Part shown: one piece after another, positions 1 through 10,211 of the stretch
How the letters are laid out: the number at the start of each line of letters is the position of its first letter
Position numbering within the stretch: the first letter of the stretch is position 1
NCBI RefSeq assembly: GCF_030867145.1
Contig: NC_134453.1
Coordinates: 6,939,001 to 7,003,000 of the forward strand
Direction of reading: 5' to 3'
DNA: 64,000 nucleotides
DNA from: Opisthocomus hoazin
Lineage: Eukaryota > Chordata > Aves > Opisthocomiformes > Opisthocomidae
The notes under the pieces: generated by a model
The model's input: the letters and a program-made list of their open reading frames with translations, nothing else
What the model was told of the DNA's origin: nothing
The model's database searches: none
Position numbers and translations under genes: made by a program

Positions 1-2966
1 TCCCCTAGGCTACTTTTCAACTTTGAGGTGGCAAGGCAAGCAACCAGCCCCAGTCTTTCTGCCCCTGTGCGAGCAGTGCCATGGGCAGATGAGGCTGAGA
101 AACAGTTTTCAAGGCTAGTCCCTTCTGGGTGCGATCTATCTGGAGATGTTCGCATCTTCAGTGCAGGTCTGCTGGAGGCACCCCACAGGGATACCTGGGC
201 TACGTTTGAAGTTTGAGTTTGCAAGGCAAGCAACCAGCCCCAGTCTTTCTGCCCCTGTGCGAGCAGTGCCATAGGCAGATAAGGGTGAGCAACAGATTTC
301 CAGGCTATCCCTTTCTGGTTGTGAGCTATCTAGAGACTTTCGCATTTTGGGAGCATGGCTGCTGGAGGCACCCGGCAGGTACGCCCGGGATTTGTTTGAA
401 GTTTGAGGATGCAAGGCATGCAAGCAGCCCCAGTCTCTGAGCCCATGTGCAAGCTGTGCCATGGCCAGATGAGGCTGAGCAACAGCTTTCCAGGCTAGCC
501 CCTTCTGGGTAAGAGATATACTGAGACGCTCACATTTTAAGGTCAGGGTTGTGGGAGGGGCCTGGCAAGGACCACGTAAGCTACGTTTGAAGTTTGAGTT
601 TGCAAGGCAAGCAACCAGCCCCAGTCTCTCTGTGGGCCTCTGCAAGCAGTGCTACGGGCAGATGAGTCTGACCAAAAGCTTTCCAGGCTGTCCCCTTTAT
701 GTAAGAGATATCCTGAGACGTTTGCATATTCGGGTCAGGGCTGCCGGAGGCCCCCGCCAAGGACCCCCTAGGATATATTTGAACTTTGAGGTGGCAAGGC
801 AAGCAAGCAGCCCCAGTCTCTGTGCGCCTGTGCGAGCAGGGCCTTGGGCAGATGAGGCTAAGAAACAGTTTTCAAGGCTAGTCCCTTCTGGGTGCGATCT
901 ATATGGAGATGTTCGCATCTTCAATGCAGGACTGCTGGAGGCACCCGGCAGGTATCTTTGGGCTACGTTTGAAAATTGAGGTGGCAAGGCAAGCAAGCAG
1001 CCCCAGTCTCTTTGCGCTTGTGCGAGCAGTGCCATGGGCAGATGAGGCTGAGCAAGAGCTTTCCAGGCTAGCCCCTTTTTGGTAAGAGGTATCCTGAGAT
1101 GATCACATATTCGGGACAAGGGTGCGGCGGGCACCCGGCAAAGACTCCCTAGGCTACGTTTGAAGTTTGAGGTGGCAAAGCAAGCAAGCAGCCCCAGTCT
1201 CTGTGCACCTGTGCAAGCAGTGCGATGGGCAGATGACGCTGAGCAACATCTTTCCAGGCTAGCCCTTTCTGGATGCGACCTTTCGGGATACTTTCGCACT
1301 TTCGGTGCAGGGCTGCTGAAGGCACCCGGCAGGGACGCCCGAGATTTGTTTGAAGATTGCGGTGGCAAGGCAAGCAAGCAGCCCCAGTCTCTGTGTGTGC
1401 CTGTGCGAGCAGTGCCATGGGCAGATGAGGCTGAGCAACAGTTTTCCAGGCTAGCCCCTTCTGGGTGCGAGCTATCTGGAGACGTTTGCATTTTCGGTGC
1501 AGGGCTGGAGGAGGTACCCAGCAGGGACCCCTGGGCTATGTTTGAAGTTTGAGGTGGAAAGGCAAGCAAGCAGCTCCATTCTGTGTGCGCCTGTGCGAGC
1601 AGTGCCACGGGCAGATGAGGCTGAGCAACAGCTTTCCAGGCTGGCACTTTCTGAGTGCGAGCTATCTGGAGACTTTCGTATTTTTGGTGCAGGGCTGCTG
1701 CAGACACCCAGCAGGGAGCCCCGGGATACATCTGAAGTTTGAGGTGGCAAAGCAAGCAATCAGCCCCAGTCTCTCTGTAGCCTTTGCGAGCAGTGCCATG
1801 GGCAGATGAGGCTGAGCAACAGCTTTCCAGGCTAGCACTTTCTGGGTGCGAGCTATCTGGAGACTTTCGTATTTTTGCTGCAGGGCTGCTGCAGACACCC
1901 GGCAGGGAGCCCCGGGATACATCTGAAGTTTGAGGTGGCAAAGCAAGCAATCAGCCCCAATCTCTCTGTAGCCTGTGCGAGCAGTGCCATGGGCAGATGA
2001 GGCTGAGCAACAGCTTTCCAGCCTAGCCAATACTTGGTAAGAGATATCCTGAGACTTTCGTATATTCAGGTCAGGGCTACGGAAGGGGCACGGCAAGGAC
2101 CCTCTAGGATACGTTTGAAGTTTGAGGTGGCAAGGCAAGCAAGCAGCCCCAGTCTCTGTGCGCTTGTGCGAGCAGTTGCATGGGCAGATGAGGCTGAGCA
2201 AGAGCTTTCCAGGCTAGCCCTTACTTGGTAAGAGATATCCTTAGACGCTCACATTTTAAGGTCAGGGTTGTGGGAGGGACCCTGCAAGGACCCCCTAGGC
2301 TACTTTTGAAGTTTAAGGTGGCAAGGGAAGCAAGCAGCCCCAGTCTCTGTGCGCCTGTGCGAGCCGTGCCATGGGCAGATGAGGCTGAGCAACAGCTTTC
2401 CAGGCTAGCCCGTTCTGGGTGGAAGCTATCTGGAGAAGTTCGCCTATTCGGGTCACGGCTGCTGGAGGCAACCGTCAGGGACTCCCTGTTTACGTTTGAA
2501 GTTTGAGGTGGCAAGGCAAGCAAGCAGCCCCAGTCTCTGAGCAACGCTGCAAGCAGTGCCATGGGCAGATGAGGCTGAGCAACACCTTTCAAGGCTAGCC
2601 CGCTTTTGGTACGAGATATAGTGAGACGCACGCATATTCGGGTCAGGGCTGTGGGAGGCGCCCGGCAAGGACCCCCTAGGCTACGTTTGAAATTTGAGGT
2701 GGCAAAGCATGCAAGCAGCCCCAGTCTCTGTGCATCTGTGCGAGCAGTGCCATGAGCAGATGAGGCTGAGCAACAGCTTACCAGGATAACCCTATCTTGG
2801 TAATAGATAACACGAGGCGTTCGCATTTTCGGTGCAGGGCTGCTGGAATTACCGGTCAGAGAGCCCCGGGATACGTTTGAAGTTTGAGGTGGCAAGGCAA
2901 GCAAGCAGCCCCAGTCTCTGTGCGCCTGTGAGAGCAGTGCCATGGGCAGATGAGGCTGAGCAAAAG
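1..2966. repeat. Satellite array, ~190-bp monomers (segment 1)
   Basis: About 15 tandem monomers of roughly 190 bp. Each contains a core beginning gaggtggcaaggcaagcaag, a gtgccatgggcagatgaggc block, a variable middle and a gggctacgtttgaagtttg joint. Two main middle types alternate irregularly: one with a gcgagctatctggagacg block, the other with a gtaagagatatcctgagacg block. A third variant near 2430-2490 carries cctattcgggtcacggctgc. Two adjacent monomers near 1640-1950 are nearly identical, a recent single-unit duplication. The array continues past the left edge and is interrupted on the right by element A. Satellites with monomers near 190 bp are known from centromeric regions of several bird orders; identity with any named family is not claimed. 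Confidence 0.93.
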
Positions 2967-3381
2967 TGTTTTTGTTTCGGCTGCCGCCTGCAACAAAAGT
3001 GTTACGCGGCTGCCCCTCCCCCCGCCACGGTGCTGAAGGGAATGGAAAGAAACAGGCAGAAAATCGGTGGGTCGGGTTAAGGGCAGTTTGACAGAACAGC
3101 AAACAAAGGGAAACAGTAACAACGATACAGATAAGGAGAAAACACCACAACGTACCGCACAAGCCTCAGAGCCGCTCTCCCTAACCGGACCGGTGCCACG
3201 CGCTCCTGAGCCGCCAGTGAGTTCCCAACGCGCCGCCCCCCCCACCGGAACCCAGCGTGACGGCACATGTTATGGAATACCCGACTCTGTTTGTCCAGGT
3301 TGGGGTTGGGTCAGACCACCCGGCTGTGCCCCTTCCTGGATTCTGGTGAAAATTAACCCTGTCCTGGCCAAACCAAGGACA
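2967..3381 (-). repeat. Element A 3' LTR
   Basis: 415 bp, matching 9191-9599 with about 8% substitutions and small indels, including a 3-base difference in an (aac)n run. It is bounded by the target duplication aaaag at 2962-2966. Confidence 0.9.
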
Positions 3382-3400
3382 TTATCCACCCCTTATTCCA
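3382..3400 (-). promoter_or_regulatory. Element A polypurine tract
   Basis: On the minus strand the bases directly before the 3' LTR read TGGAATAAGGGGTGGATAA, purine-rich and immediately followed by the LTR start TGTCC. Element B has the identical 19 bases before its LTR. This is the expected plus-strand primer site. Confidence 0.75.
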
Positions 3401-3883
3401 TACCATCTACGTCGTGCCCGGGTCCCCCATTGTCCAGTTGATCACCACCACTTCTCCTGTCTCCAGATGTCGTTACCTTAGTCTATGGATCATCACTCTA
3501 AAGTGTCCGTTAAGTACACTTAATCCATCTGTTGTAATGGTGTTCCGTGGCAGGAGAGGTGATGTGTGGTGGTGGGCGGTCACTTGCTGCATCTGGAGCT
3601 CACGGTTGATGTATCTGGTGCGGCCCGTGCCCACAGTCTGCAGGTTGGAGACGTCGATCTCGATGAAGTTGCTGGGTGCCAGTTGTTGAAAACCAGGTCC
3701 AGTTCCATCATCGCTGTGCTCTGCTAGGTTTTCATCAAAAAAAAAAAAAAAAAAAAAAAAAAGTTCATCTTTCTTTAATCTGGACGATTCTTACTATGCT
3801 ACTACTGGTTCAAAATATAACAATTATAACAGTGATAACAGACAGTGACAGGGTTATTTAACAATAAACTTTATACAATTTAT
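3401..3883 (-). other. Element A 3' region without gene (no env), with poly-A run
   Basis: About 480 bp between the pol stop and the purine tract. Element B has the same sequence at 58430-58902, so it belongs to the family. I find no signal peptide, no CX6CC motif and no anchor segment in any frame: there is no envelope gene. It contains a 26-base A run on the plus strand at 3737-3762. Confidence 0.75.
3737..3762 (+). repeat. Poly-A tract of 26 bases
   Basis: An uninterrupted A run on the plus strand inside element A. In element B the matching place (near 58778-58782) has only a few A. It is therefore a local expansion and not a retrotransposon tail, since no LINE/SINE sequence abuts it. Confidence 0.95.
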
Positions 3884-4153
3884 TTATGGACTATTCTCCC
3901 CCAAAATCAAATCCCCATGAGGTACACATCGGACTTCCCCATCCTTCTGCATTACCCACCAGGTACACCCAGGTCCTTGAGCAAAAGCAATCCCGCGGAC
4001 AGGCTTGCCTTTGCCCGAGGCAGGACTAACCCAGACTGTCTTCCCTAACATGTTCCGCATGTGCACTACAGGGACTTTATCTCCTTCTACGGGGCGCTGA
4101 GGTTTTGACTGGGCAGGACCAGCCCGGTTGGTGGACCCTCTGGTGTTAACCAA
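3884..4153 (-). pseudogene. pol: Element A integrase C-terminal domain
   Basis: Begins with VNTRGSTNRAGPAQSKPQ and ends with VPHGDLILGENSP. Element B has the same text as the C-terminus of its uninterrupted integrase. It is out of frame with the preceding integrase piece. This is the last coding sequence of the element; no env-like frame follows. Confidence 0.85.
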
Positions 4154-4928
4154 CCAGGTGGCCTTTGCTAAATGGGTATCCCAATTTTTGAAAGTCCCAC
4201 CGCCCCATTGCCCTCAAAGTGGTTTTTAGCAGCCCATTGTACCGCTCGATCTCTCCAGAGGCTGGTGCATGGTAGGGGATGTGATACACCCACTCGATAC
4301 CGTGTTCTTTGGCCCAGGTGTCTATGAGGCTGTTGCGAAAGTGAGTCCCGTTGTCCGACTCAATTCTTTTGGGAGTGCCATGTCGCCACAGGACTTGTTT
4401 TTCCAGGCCCAGGATGGTATTCCAGGCCGTGGCATGGGGCACAGGGTAGGGTTCCAGCCATCCGGTGGTGGCCTCCACCATTGTGAGCACATAGCGCTTG
4501 CCTTGGCGGGTTTGTGGCAGTGTGATGTAGTCAATCTGCCAAGCCTCCCCATATTTATATTTTAGCCATCGTCCTCCATACCACTGAGGCTTTACCCGCC
4601 TGGCTTGCTTGATTGCAGCGCATGTCTCACATTCATGGATAACCTGTGCGATGGTGTCCATGGTCAAGTCCACCCCTCGGTCACGAGCCCATCTGTATGT
4701 CGCGTCTCTTCCTTGGTGGCCCGAGGTGTCATGTGCCCACCGAGCTATAAACAGTTCACCCTTATGTTGCCAGTCCAGATCCACCTGAGCCACTTCAATC
4801 TTAGCAGCCTGATCTACCTGGTGGTTGTTTTGATGTTCCTCAGTGGCCCGACTCCTAGGGACGTGGGCATCCACGTGACGGACTTTTACAGCCAACTGCT
4901 CCACACGGGCAGCAATATCTTGCCACAA
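4146..4928 (-). pseudogene. pol: Element A integrase, zinc-binding and core domains
   Basis: The N-terminal zinc-binding domain has AHDTSGHQ followed by HECETCAAI (H, H, C, C). The catalytic core shows its first Asp in WQIDYITL, the second in IESDNGTHF and the Glu in GEIERYNGLL, with D and E separated by 35 residues. The C-terminal domain is lost from this frame by a shift near 4185, after ALRAMG; the remaining text follows in another frame at 3884-4153. Integrase joins the viral DNA ends to the host genome. Confidence 0.88.
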
Positions 4929-4937
4929 TGGGGCAGC

Positions 4938-5723
4938 TCAGATAGGTTTGCCTCTGCGCTGCCAGTTGTTCTTCTTCCATTGCTGCAGCCACCCCCACAA
5001 GGCATTGGCCACCATCCAAGAGTCGGTGTAAAGATAGAGCACTGGCCACTTCTCTCGACTGGCAATGTCTAAAGCCAGCTGGATGGCTTTCACCTCTGCA
5101 AACTGGCTTGACTCAGCTTCTCCCTCGGCAGTTTCCGCGACTTGTCGTGTAGGGCTCCATACAGCAGCCTTCCACCTCCGCTGCTTCCCCACAATGCGAC
5201 AGGACCCATCCGTGAACAGGGCATACTGTTTCTTATCTTCTGGCAGCTGGTTATACAGTGGGGCCTCTTCAGCACGTGTCACCTCCTCCTCTGGCGATGC
5301 TCCAAAATCTTTGCCTTCTGGCCAGTCCATGATTACCTCCAGAATTCCTGGGCGACTGGGGTTTCCCATTCGGGCGCGCTGGGTGATCAGCGCGACCCAC
5401 TTACTCCACGTAGCATCGGTGGCATGATGCGTAGAGGGGACCCTCTCTTTGAACATCCAGCCCAGGACCGGCAATCGTGGTGCTAGGAGGAGCTGTGCTT
5501 CAGTGCCGACCACTTCTGAAGCAGCTCGAACGCCTTCATATGCTGCCAGAATCTCTTTTTCCGTGGGAGTATAGCAGGCCATGGATCCTTTGTATCCAAA
5601 ACCCCAGGGGTCGACCTCAAGTCTCCCCTGGTATTTTCTGTCAGAGACTCCAGGTTGGGCCATTCTCCCCGGCTGCGGTGTAGAGCACGTTTTTAACATC
5701 TTACCCTGAACGGACTGGACCAA
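4938..5723 (-). pseudogene. pol: Element A RNase H region of pol
   Basis: Carries the RNase H catalytic signature: a first Asp in ALFTDGSC, a Glu in AEVKAIQLAL and a second Asp in YLYTDSWMV. It is preceded by a connection segment with TPTEKEILAAYEGVRAA. The reading frame is intact over about 240 codons and closely matches element B. It ends by a frame change at the junction with the integrase piece near 4930. RNase H degrades the RNA strand during reverse transcription. Confidence 0.87.
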
Positions 5724-5988
5724 GGGCTATAGCATGACCTATCTCCCGTTTAATCTGTTCAAATGCCTGTCGTTGCTCAGGGCCCCATTCAAAATCTTTC
5801 TTCTTCTGGGTCACGTGGTACAGAGGACTTACAATCTGGCTGTAATTTGGGATGTGCATCCTCCAAAACCCCACAACACCCAGGAAGGCCTGTGCTTCCT
5901 TTTTGCTGGTTGGTGGATACATAGCTGCTATTTTGTTGATGACATCCATTGGGATTTGACGGCGCCCATCCTGCCATTTTATTCCCAA
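5701..5988 (-). pseudogene. pol: Element A reverse transcriptase thumb/connection
   Basis: Resumes the RT in another frame with GIKWQDGRRQIP, then PPTSKKEAQAFLGVVGFWR and SQIVSPLYHVT. These are thumb and connection motifs shared by many retroviral RTs. It aligns with the same part of element B (within 60669-61985). There is no start codon of its own; it is a fragment of the broken pol frame, ending in a further frame change near 5710. Confidence 0.85.
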
Positions 5989-7061
5989 AAACTGGATCTC
6001 TTGCGCAGGTCCCTTGACTTTACTTCGCTCTTGGCGAAACCGGCTTTCAGAAGGATCTGAACTATTTTCTCCCCTTTCTCAAAAACCTCCTCCGCTCTGT
6101 CGCCCCATATAATGATGTCATCGATGTACTGCAGATGTTCTGGAGCTTCACCCTTTTCCAGTGCAGTCTGGATTAGTCCATGGCAAATGGTGGGACTGTG
6201 TTTCCCCCCCTGGGGCATTCGATTCCAGGTGTACTGAACGCCCCTCCAGGTGAAAGCAAACTGTGGCCTGCACTCTACTGCCAAAGGGATGGAGAAGAAT
6301 GCATTAGCAATGTCAGTTGTCGCATACCACTTGTCTGCCTTTGACTCCAGCTGATATTGAAGTTCTAGCATGTCTGGCACGGCAGCACTCAGCGGTGGTG
6401 TGACTTCATTCAGGCCACGGTAGTCTGTTGTCAGTCTCCACTCTCCAGTAGATTTTCTCACTGGCCATATGGGACTATTAAAGGGTGAGCGAGTTTTGCT
6501 GATCACTCCTTGACTCTCCAGCTGGCGGATCAGCTGATGAATGGGGAGAAGGGAGTCTCGGTTGGTACGATACTGTCGCCGGTGGACCGTTGTGGTTGCG
6601 ATGGGTACCTGTTGTTCTTCAACCCTCAGCAACCCCACAACGGAAGGATCCTCCGAGAGACCAGGCAAAATGGACAGCTGTTTAATTTCTTCCGTCTCCA
6701 CAGCAGCTATGCCAAAAGCCCACCGATACCCCTTTGGGTCCTTGAAATAGCCTCTCCTAAGATAGTCTATCCCAAGGATGCACGGAGCCTCGGGGCCAGT
6801 TACAATGGGGTGTTTCTGCCACTCCTGCCCAGTGAGGCTCACTTCAGCCTCCAATACACTCAGCTCTTGGGACCCCGCTGTCACTCCCGAAATGCAAATG
6901 GACTCTGACCCTTTGAAATCTGATGGCATTAAGGTACACTGTGCACCAGTGTCCACTAGAGCTTTATACTCTTGTGGATCTGACGTGCCAGGCCACCGAA
7001 TCCACACCGTCCAATAAACACGGTTGTCCCTTCCCTCCACCTGGCTGGAGGCAGGGCCCCT
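5979..7061 (-). pseudogene. pol: Element A protease and N-terminal reverse transcriptase
   Basis: Continues in the gag frame directly after the TAG at 7062. The aspartic protease has its catalytic VDTGAQCTLMP and the flap-side motif ILGIDYL. Reverse transcriptase follows, with SPFNSPIWPVRK, the motif A region (ATTDIANAFFSIPL) and the catalytic QYIDDIIIWG. The frame is lost near 6030, shortly after YIDD, where element B reads on: a small indel puts the ORF into a nonsense tail ending at 5979. The enzyme would copy viral RNA into DNA after protease maturation, but this copy cannot make the full polyprotein. Confidence 0.88.
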
Positions 7062-9059
7062 CTAATCCTGGTCAGAGAATTTGCTGCTCACCTGCTGTGA
7101 AAATGACTTGGAGGTCCCCTCCAGAGGATCGGAATCAAGATCAAACTGCCTACCTGGCCTGGAGAGCTGGCTTCTGGAAACTGGAGCGGCATTTTTCCTA
7201 AGAGAATCCCCTTTGGTGATTGTTTTACCTCGCAACTCACGTACTCGTGCCTCTAGACTTGAGGTGGGTTTTCCATCCCACTTCCTCATGTCCTCTCCGT
7301 GGTCACGCAGGTAAAACCACAGGGTGCCCCGTGGTGTGTAGCCTCTGTATTCCCTCTCCTGAGCAGAGAAACGCTTGCCCCTAATAGCCGAGATGCGGGC
7401 CCGCAAAGGTGGGGAGTAGGACATATCCTCTTTGAATTGCTGGAACTGCCGGGACAATTTATTCACAGCTGAGACAAGGGAGGAAGAGAGACTTTCCTCA
7501 TATTGCCGGAGTCTGACAGCCACCTCATCCACTGTTGGTACCTCTTTACCTTTCCAGTTTACTACTGCCAGTGAGTTGGCATATGAGGAGGGTGCGCTCC
7601 GCACAAACTTCCTCCACATAGATGCTGTGCACTGGACTTCATCTGGGTCTGTGGGTACCTGCTCATCGTCTGGTTCACAGTAAACCATCTCCCGCACAGT
7701 TAATTCTCTCAAGTACTGAATGCCCCTTTCCATATTGGTCCACTTGCCAGGATAGCATACAAAATCGTCACTGAAGGGGTACCTCTCCCTCACGCCTGAC
7801 AGAAGTCTCCTCCAGAGGCTGAGGACTTGTTCCTTCTTCCCAATGGCCTTGTCAATGCCCTTATCCCTGGCCAGGGATCCCAGCTGCTTGGCTTCCTTGC
7901 CCTCTAATTCCAAGCTGCTGGCCCCGTTATCCCAGAACCGCAGCAGCCAGGTGACAATGTGCTCGCCTGGGTGGCAGCTGAAATCTTTCCGCATGTCTCG
8001 CAGCTCGCCCAGGGACAGGGACCGGGTGATGATCTCTGTCTCTGTCTCCCGCGATGACCCTGGCTCATCGTCATCCCTCCCGGAGCGATCTGCTCTCTTT
8101 GCGTCTTTCTTTGCTTTTACGGGGGCGACTGCTACCGCCACAGGTTGGTTATTGGGCTCGTCCGCGATGCCTGCAGCTGGAGCTGGGGCTGGAGCCGCTG
8201 CCGTGCCCGCCGGGGGAGCCGGGACCACGCCAGTGGCTGCAGCAGCGGTGGTGCCGGTCGGGGGGGCTGTGACTGCCTGCTGGACTGGAGGGGCTGCAGG
8301 GCCGGCTGGGGGGGCAGTGCCAGCTGCAATGCCTGCCGCTTCGTTTTCCCCCCTTTCCCCTTTAGGGAACTGAACATTGTTGAGCAGGGAAGCTCGGTAA
8401 GCGTGAGCCAGACCCCAGCACGTTGTGGTGATTTGTGTCTCTCTGGAGTTCCCAGGGTGGCAGCACACTTTTTGCAGGGATTTTACCAGATTGTCCGGAT
8501 TCTGTATCTGGTCAGGGGTGAGTTTAAAAAACACCGGGGGTGCCCACTGCCCTAGGTACTTTCCCATGCTGTCCCACAGACCCAGCCACTCACAGCTATC
8601 CGGCCCCGGGGCAGGTCTCTGCACAATGTTCTTAACTGCTTGCTTAACCCTAAACAAAACCTGAAGCCCATTCAGGAGGCATAACAAAAGGAGAGTGCTG
8701 CCCTGAGCATCCCACGGGTACTCGAAATTCTCAAAAGCTGTTAGGACCAGCATGAAGGAAAGAGTGGGGGCGAAAAAGTGGGGGAAGGAATCCCCTCCGG
8801 TATTCCCCACAGGCTGGGTTTGATTATTAACAAATTCTAAGACATAGGATCCGAGGTATGGACATGATCGTAGTGCCGCATGCAAATACAAGCCTAATTT
8901 CATGCACAGTGATGTCATCATATCATAAGTCGATATCAGACAGTACAGCAAAATCATCATCCTGGTCCTTTTCCCCGAGGTAATGAACAGCATGGCAACG
9001 AACAGATACAGCAAATAAGGATTCAAAAACCACAGCCATCTGATCAAAGACAGAAACAT
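7062..9059 (-). CDS. gag: Element A Gag-like protein, open frame
   Basis: An open frame of 665 codons from an ATG at 9057-9059 to a TAG at 7062-7064. The frame is open a further 15 codons upstream without an ATG. The first ~150 residues are unusual for a Gag: several hydrophobic stretches (such as LYLFVAMLFI and STLLLLCLLNGLQVLF) that could span or bind membrane. An Ala/Pro-rich linker follows, then a conserved domain with LSLGELRDMRKDF, KEAKQLGSLARD and SLWRRLLSGVRERYPF, and a basic C-terminal part. No CCHC zinc knuckle is present, as in spumaviruses. Element B encodes the same protein at high similarity, so this is a family trait. The TAG is in the same frame as the protease that follows, so pol may be made by stop readthrough. 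The Gag assignment rests on position and on the downstream protease-RT; I recognise no classical capsid motif. Confidence 0.75.
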   Translation of the reverse strand: MFLSLIRWLWFLNPYLLYLFVAMLFITSGKRTRMMILLYCLISTYDMMTSLCMKLGLYLHAALRSCPYLGSYVLEFVNNQTQPVGNTGGDSFPHFFAPTLSFMLVLTAFENFEYPWDAQGSTLLLLCLLNGLQVLFRVKQAVKNIVQRPAPGPDSCEWLGLWDSMGKYLGQWAPPVFFKLTPDQIQNPDNLVKSLQKVCCHPGNSRETQITTTCWGLAHAYRASLLNNVQFPKGERGENEAAGIAAGTAPPAGPAAPPVQQAVTAPPTGTTAAAATGVVPAPPAGTAAAPAPAPAAGIADEPNNQPVAVAVAPVKAKKDAKRADRSGRDDDEPGSSRETETEIITRSLSLGELRDMRKDFSCHPGEHIVTWLLRFWDNGASSLELEGKEAKQLGSLARDKGIDKAIGKKEQVLSLWRRLLSGVRERYPFSDDFVCYPGKWTNMERGIQYLRELTVREMVYCEPDDEQVPTDPDEVQCTASMWRKFVRSAPSSYANSLAVVNWKGKEVPTVDEVAVRLRQYEESLSSSLVSAVNKLSRQFQQFKEDMSYSPPLRARISAIRGKRFSAQEREYRGYTPRGTLWFYLRDHGEDMRKWDGKPTSSLEARVRELRGKTITKGDSLRKNAAPVSRSQLSRPGRQFDLDSDPLEGTSKSFSQQVSSKFSDQD

Positions 9060-9165
9060 TTTTACTGGCGACTGTTTAACTAACACAGCAAATACGTACA
9101 ACAAATTATAACAAAATCTAAGAAAGATGTTTTAACACCCGCTGCTCAGCCCGGCCGTTATCCCC

Positions 9166-9184
9166 GCCCCACACTTGGGCGCCA
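9166..9184 (-). promoter_or_regulatory. Element A primer-binding site, tRNA-Lys type
   Basis: Six bases inside the 5' LTR the minus strand reads TGGCGCCCAAGTGTGGGGC. This is close to the complement of the tRNA-Lys(1,2) 3' end, which starts TGGCGCCCAA and ends GTGGGGC, with one extra base in the middle. Foamy viruses and several class II retroviruses use this primer. Confidence 0.75.
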
Positions 9185-9190
9185 ATTGAA

Positions 9191-9599
9191 TGTTTTGGTT
9201 TTGGCTGCCGCCGGCAACAAAAGCGCCACGCGGCCGCCCCTCCCTCCGCCGCGGTGCTGAGGACAATGGAAAGAAACAGGCAGAAAACAGGTGGGTCGGG
9301 ATAAGGGCAGTTTGACAGAACAGCAAACAAAGGGAAACAGTAACAACAACGATACAGATAAGGAGAAAACACAACAACGAACCGCACAGAGCCGCTCTCC
9401 CGGACAGGACCGGCGCCGCGCTCCTGAGCCGCGAGTGAGTTCCCGCCGTGCTGCCCCCCCCACCGGAACCCAGCATGACGGCACATGGTATGGAATACCC
9501 GGCTCTGTTTGGCCAGGTTGGGGTTGGGTCAGACCACCCGGCTGTGCCCCTTCCTGGATTCTGGTGAAAACTAACCCTGTCCTGGCCGAACCCAGGACA
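9191..9599 (-). repeat. Element A 5' LTR
   Basis: 409 bp, beginning TGTCCTGGG and ending CAAAACA on the minus strand. It matches 2967-3381 over its whole length and the LTR of element B at 58008-58410. It is bounded inward by a primer-binding site and outward by the target duplication aacag. I see no convincing TATA box. Confidence 0.9.
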
Positions 9600-10211
9600 A
9601 ACAGCTTTCCATGCTAGCCTCTTCCTGGTATAAGATATCTTGAGACACTCGTATATTCGAGTCTGGGCTGTGGCAGGCGCCCGGCAAAGATCCCCTAGGC
9701 TACATTTGAAGTTTGAGGTGGCAAGGCAAGCAAGCAGCCCCTGTCTCTGTGCACCTGCGCGAGCAGTGCCATGGGCAGAAGAGGCTGAGCAACAGCTTTC
9801 CAGGCTAGCCCCTTCTTGGTAAGGGATATCCTGAGACGCTTGCATATTCGGGTCAGGGCTGCGACAGGTGCCCAGCAAAGACCCCCTAGGCTATGTTTGA
9901 GGTTTGAGGTGTCAAGGCAAGCAAGCAGCCCCAGTCTCTGTGCACCTGTGTGAGCAGTGCCATGGGTACATGAGGCTGAGCAACAGCTTTCCAGGCTAGC
10001 CCCTTGTGGGTGCGAGCTATCTGAAGACATTCTACCTTTTGGGGCAGGGCTGCTGGAGGCGCCCGCCAGGGACCTCCGGGACGTTTGAAGTTTGAGGTGC
10101 AAAGGCAAGCAAGCACTCTCAGTCTCTGTGCGCCTGTACGAGCAGTGCCACGGGCAGATGAGGCTGAGCAACAGCTTTCCAGGCTAGACACTTTTTGGTA
10201 CGAGATATTGA
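9600..10211. repeat. Satellite array (segment 2)
   Basis: About three monomers of the same 190-bp satellite between elements A and C. The left end carries the target duplication of element A. On the right it stops within the gagatat block of a monomer, where the LTR of element C begins. Confidence 0.92.

Larger units (their letters stand above)
2967..9599 (-). mobile_element. Element A: ERV-L/spuma-like provirus with two LTRs
   Basis: Complete proviral frame on the minus strand: 5' LTR (9191-9599), Lys-type primer site, gag, pro-pol in pieces, no env, purine tract, 3' LTR (2967-3381). It is flanked by aaaag (2962-2966) and aacag (9600-9604), a 5-bp target duplication with one mismatch; joining the flanks restores the normal satellite text gagcaacagctttcc. 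The 5-bp duplication, the tRNA-Lys-like primer site, the lack of a zinc knuckle in Gag and the lack of env fit a class III (ERV-L/spuma-related) element, as known for birds. The two LTRs differ by about 34 substitutions plus a few indels (~8%), so it is an old insertion. Element B in this window is a second copy of the family. Confidence 0.9.

Noticed and set aside
697..1950. 417-codon minus-strand open frame as a gene
   Set aside because: It runs across satellite monomers and changes its peptide phase with each one. It has no domain and the same peptides recur in all satellite segments.
3737..3762. Poly-A run as the tail of a retroposed gene or SINE
   Set aside because: Both sides are collinear with element B and no retroposed sequence or target duplication adjoins it.
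3401..3883. Possible env or accessory gene in the 3' region of element A
   Set aside because: No signal peptide, cysteine pattern or anchor. The plus-strand 91-codon frame there has no counterpart of equal length in element B.
7843..8373. 176-codon plus-strand frame with Ala/Gly-rich text
   Set aside because: It is the antisense shadow of the Ala/Pro-rich linker in the Gag of element A. Element B shows the same shadow at 62863-63393.
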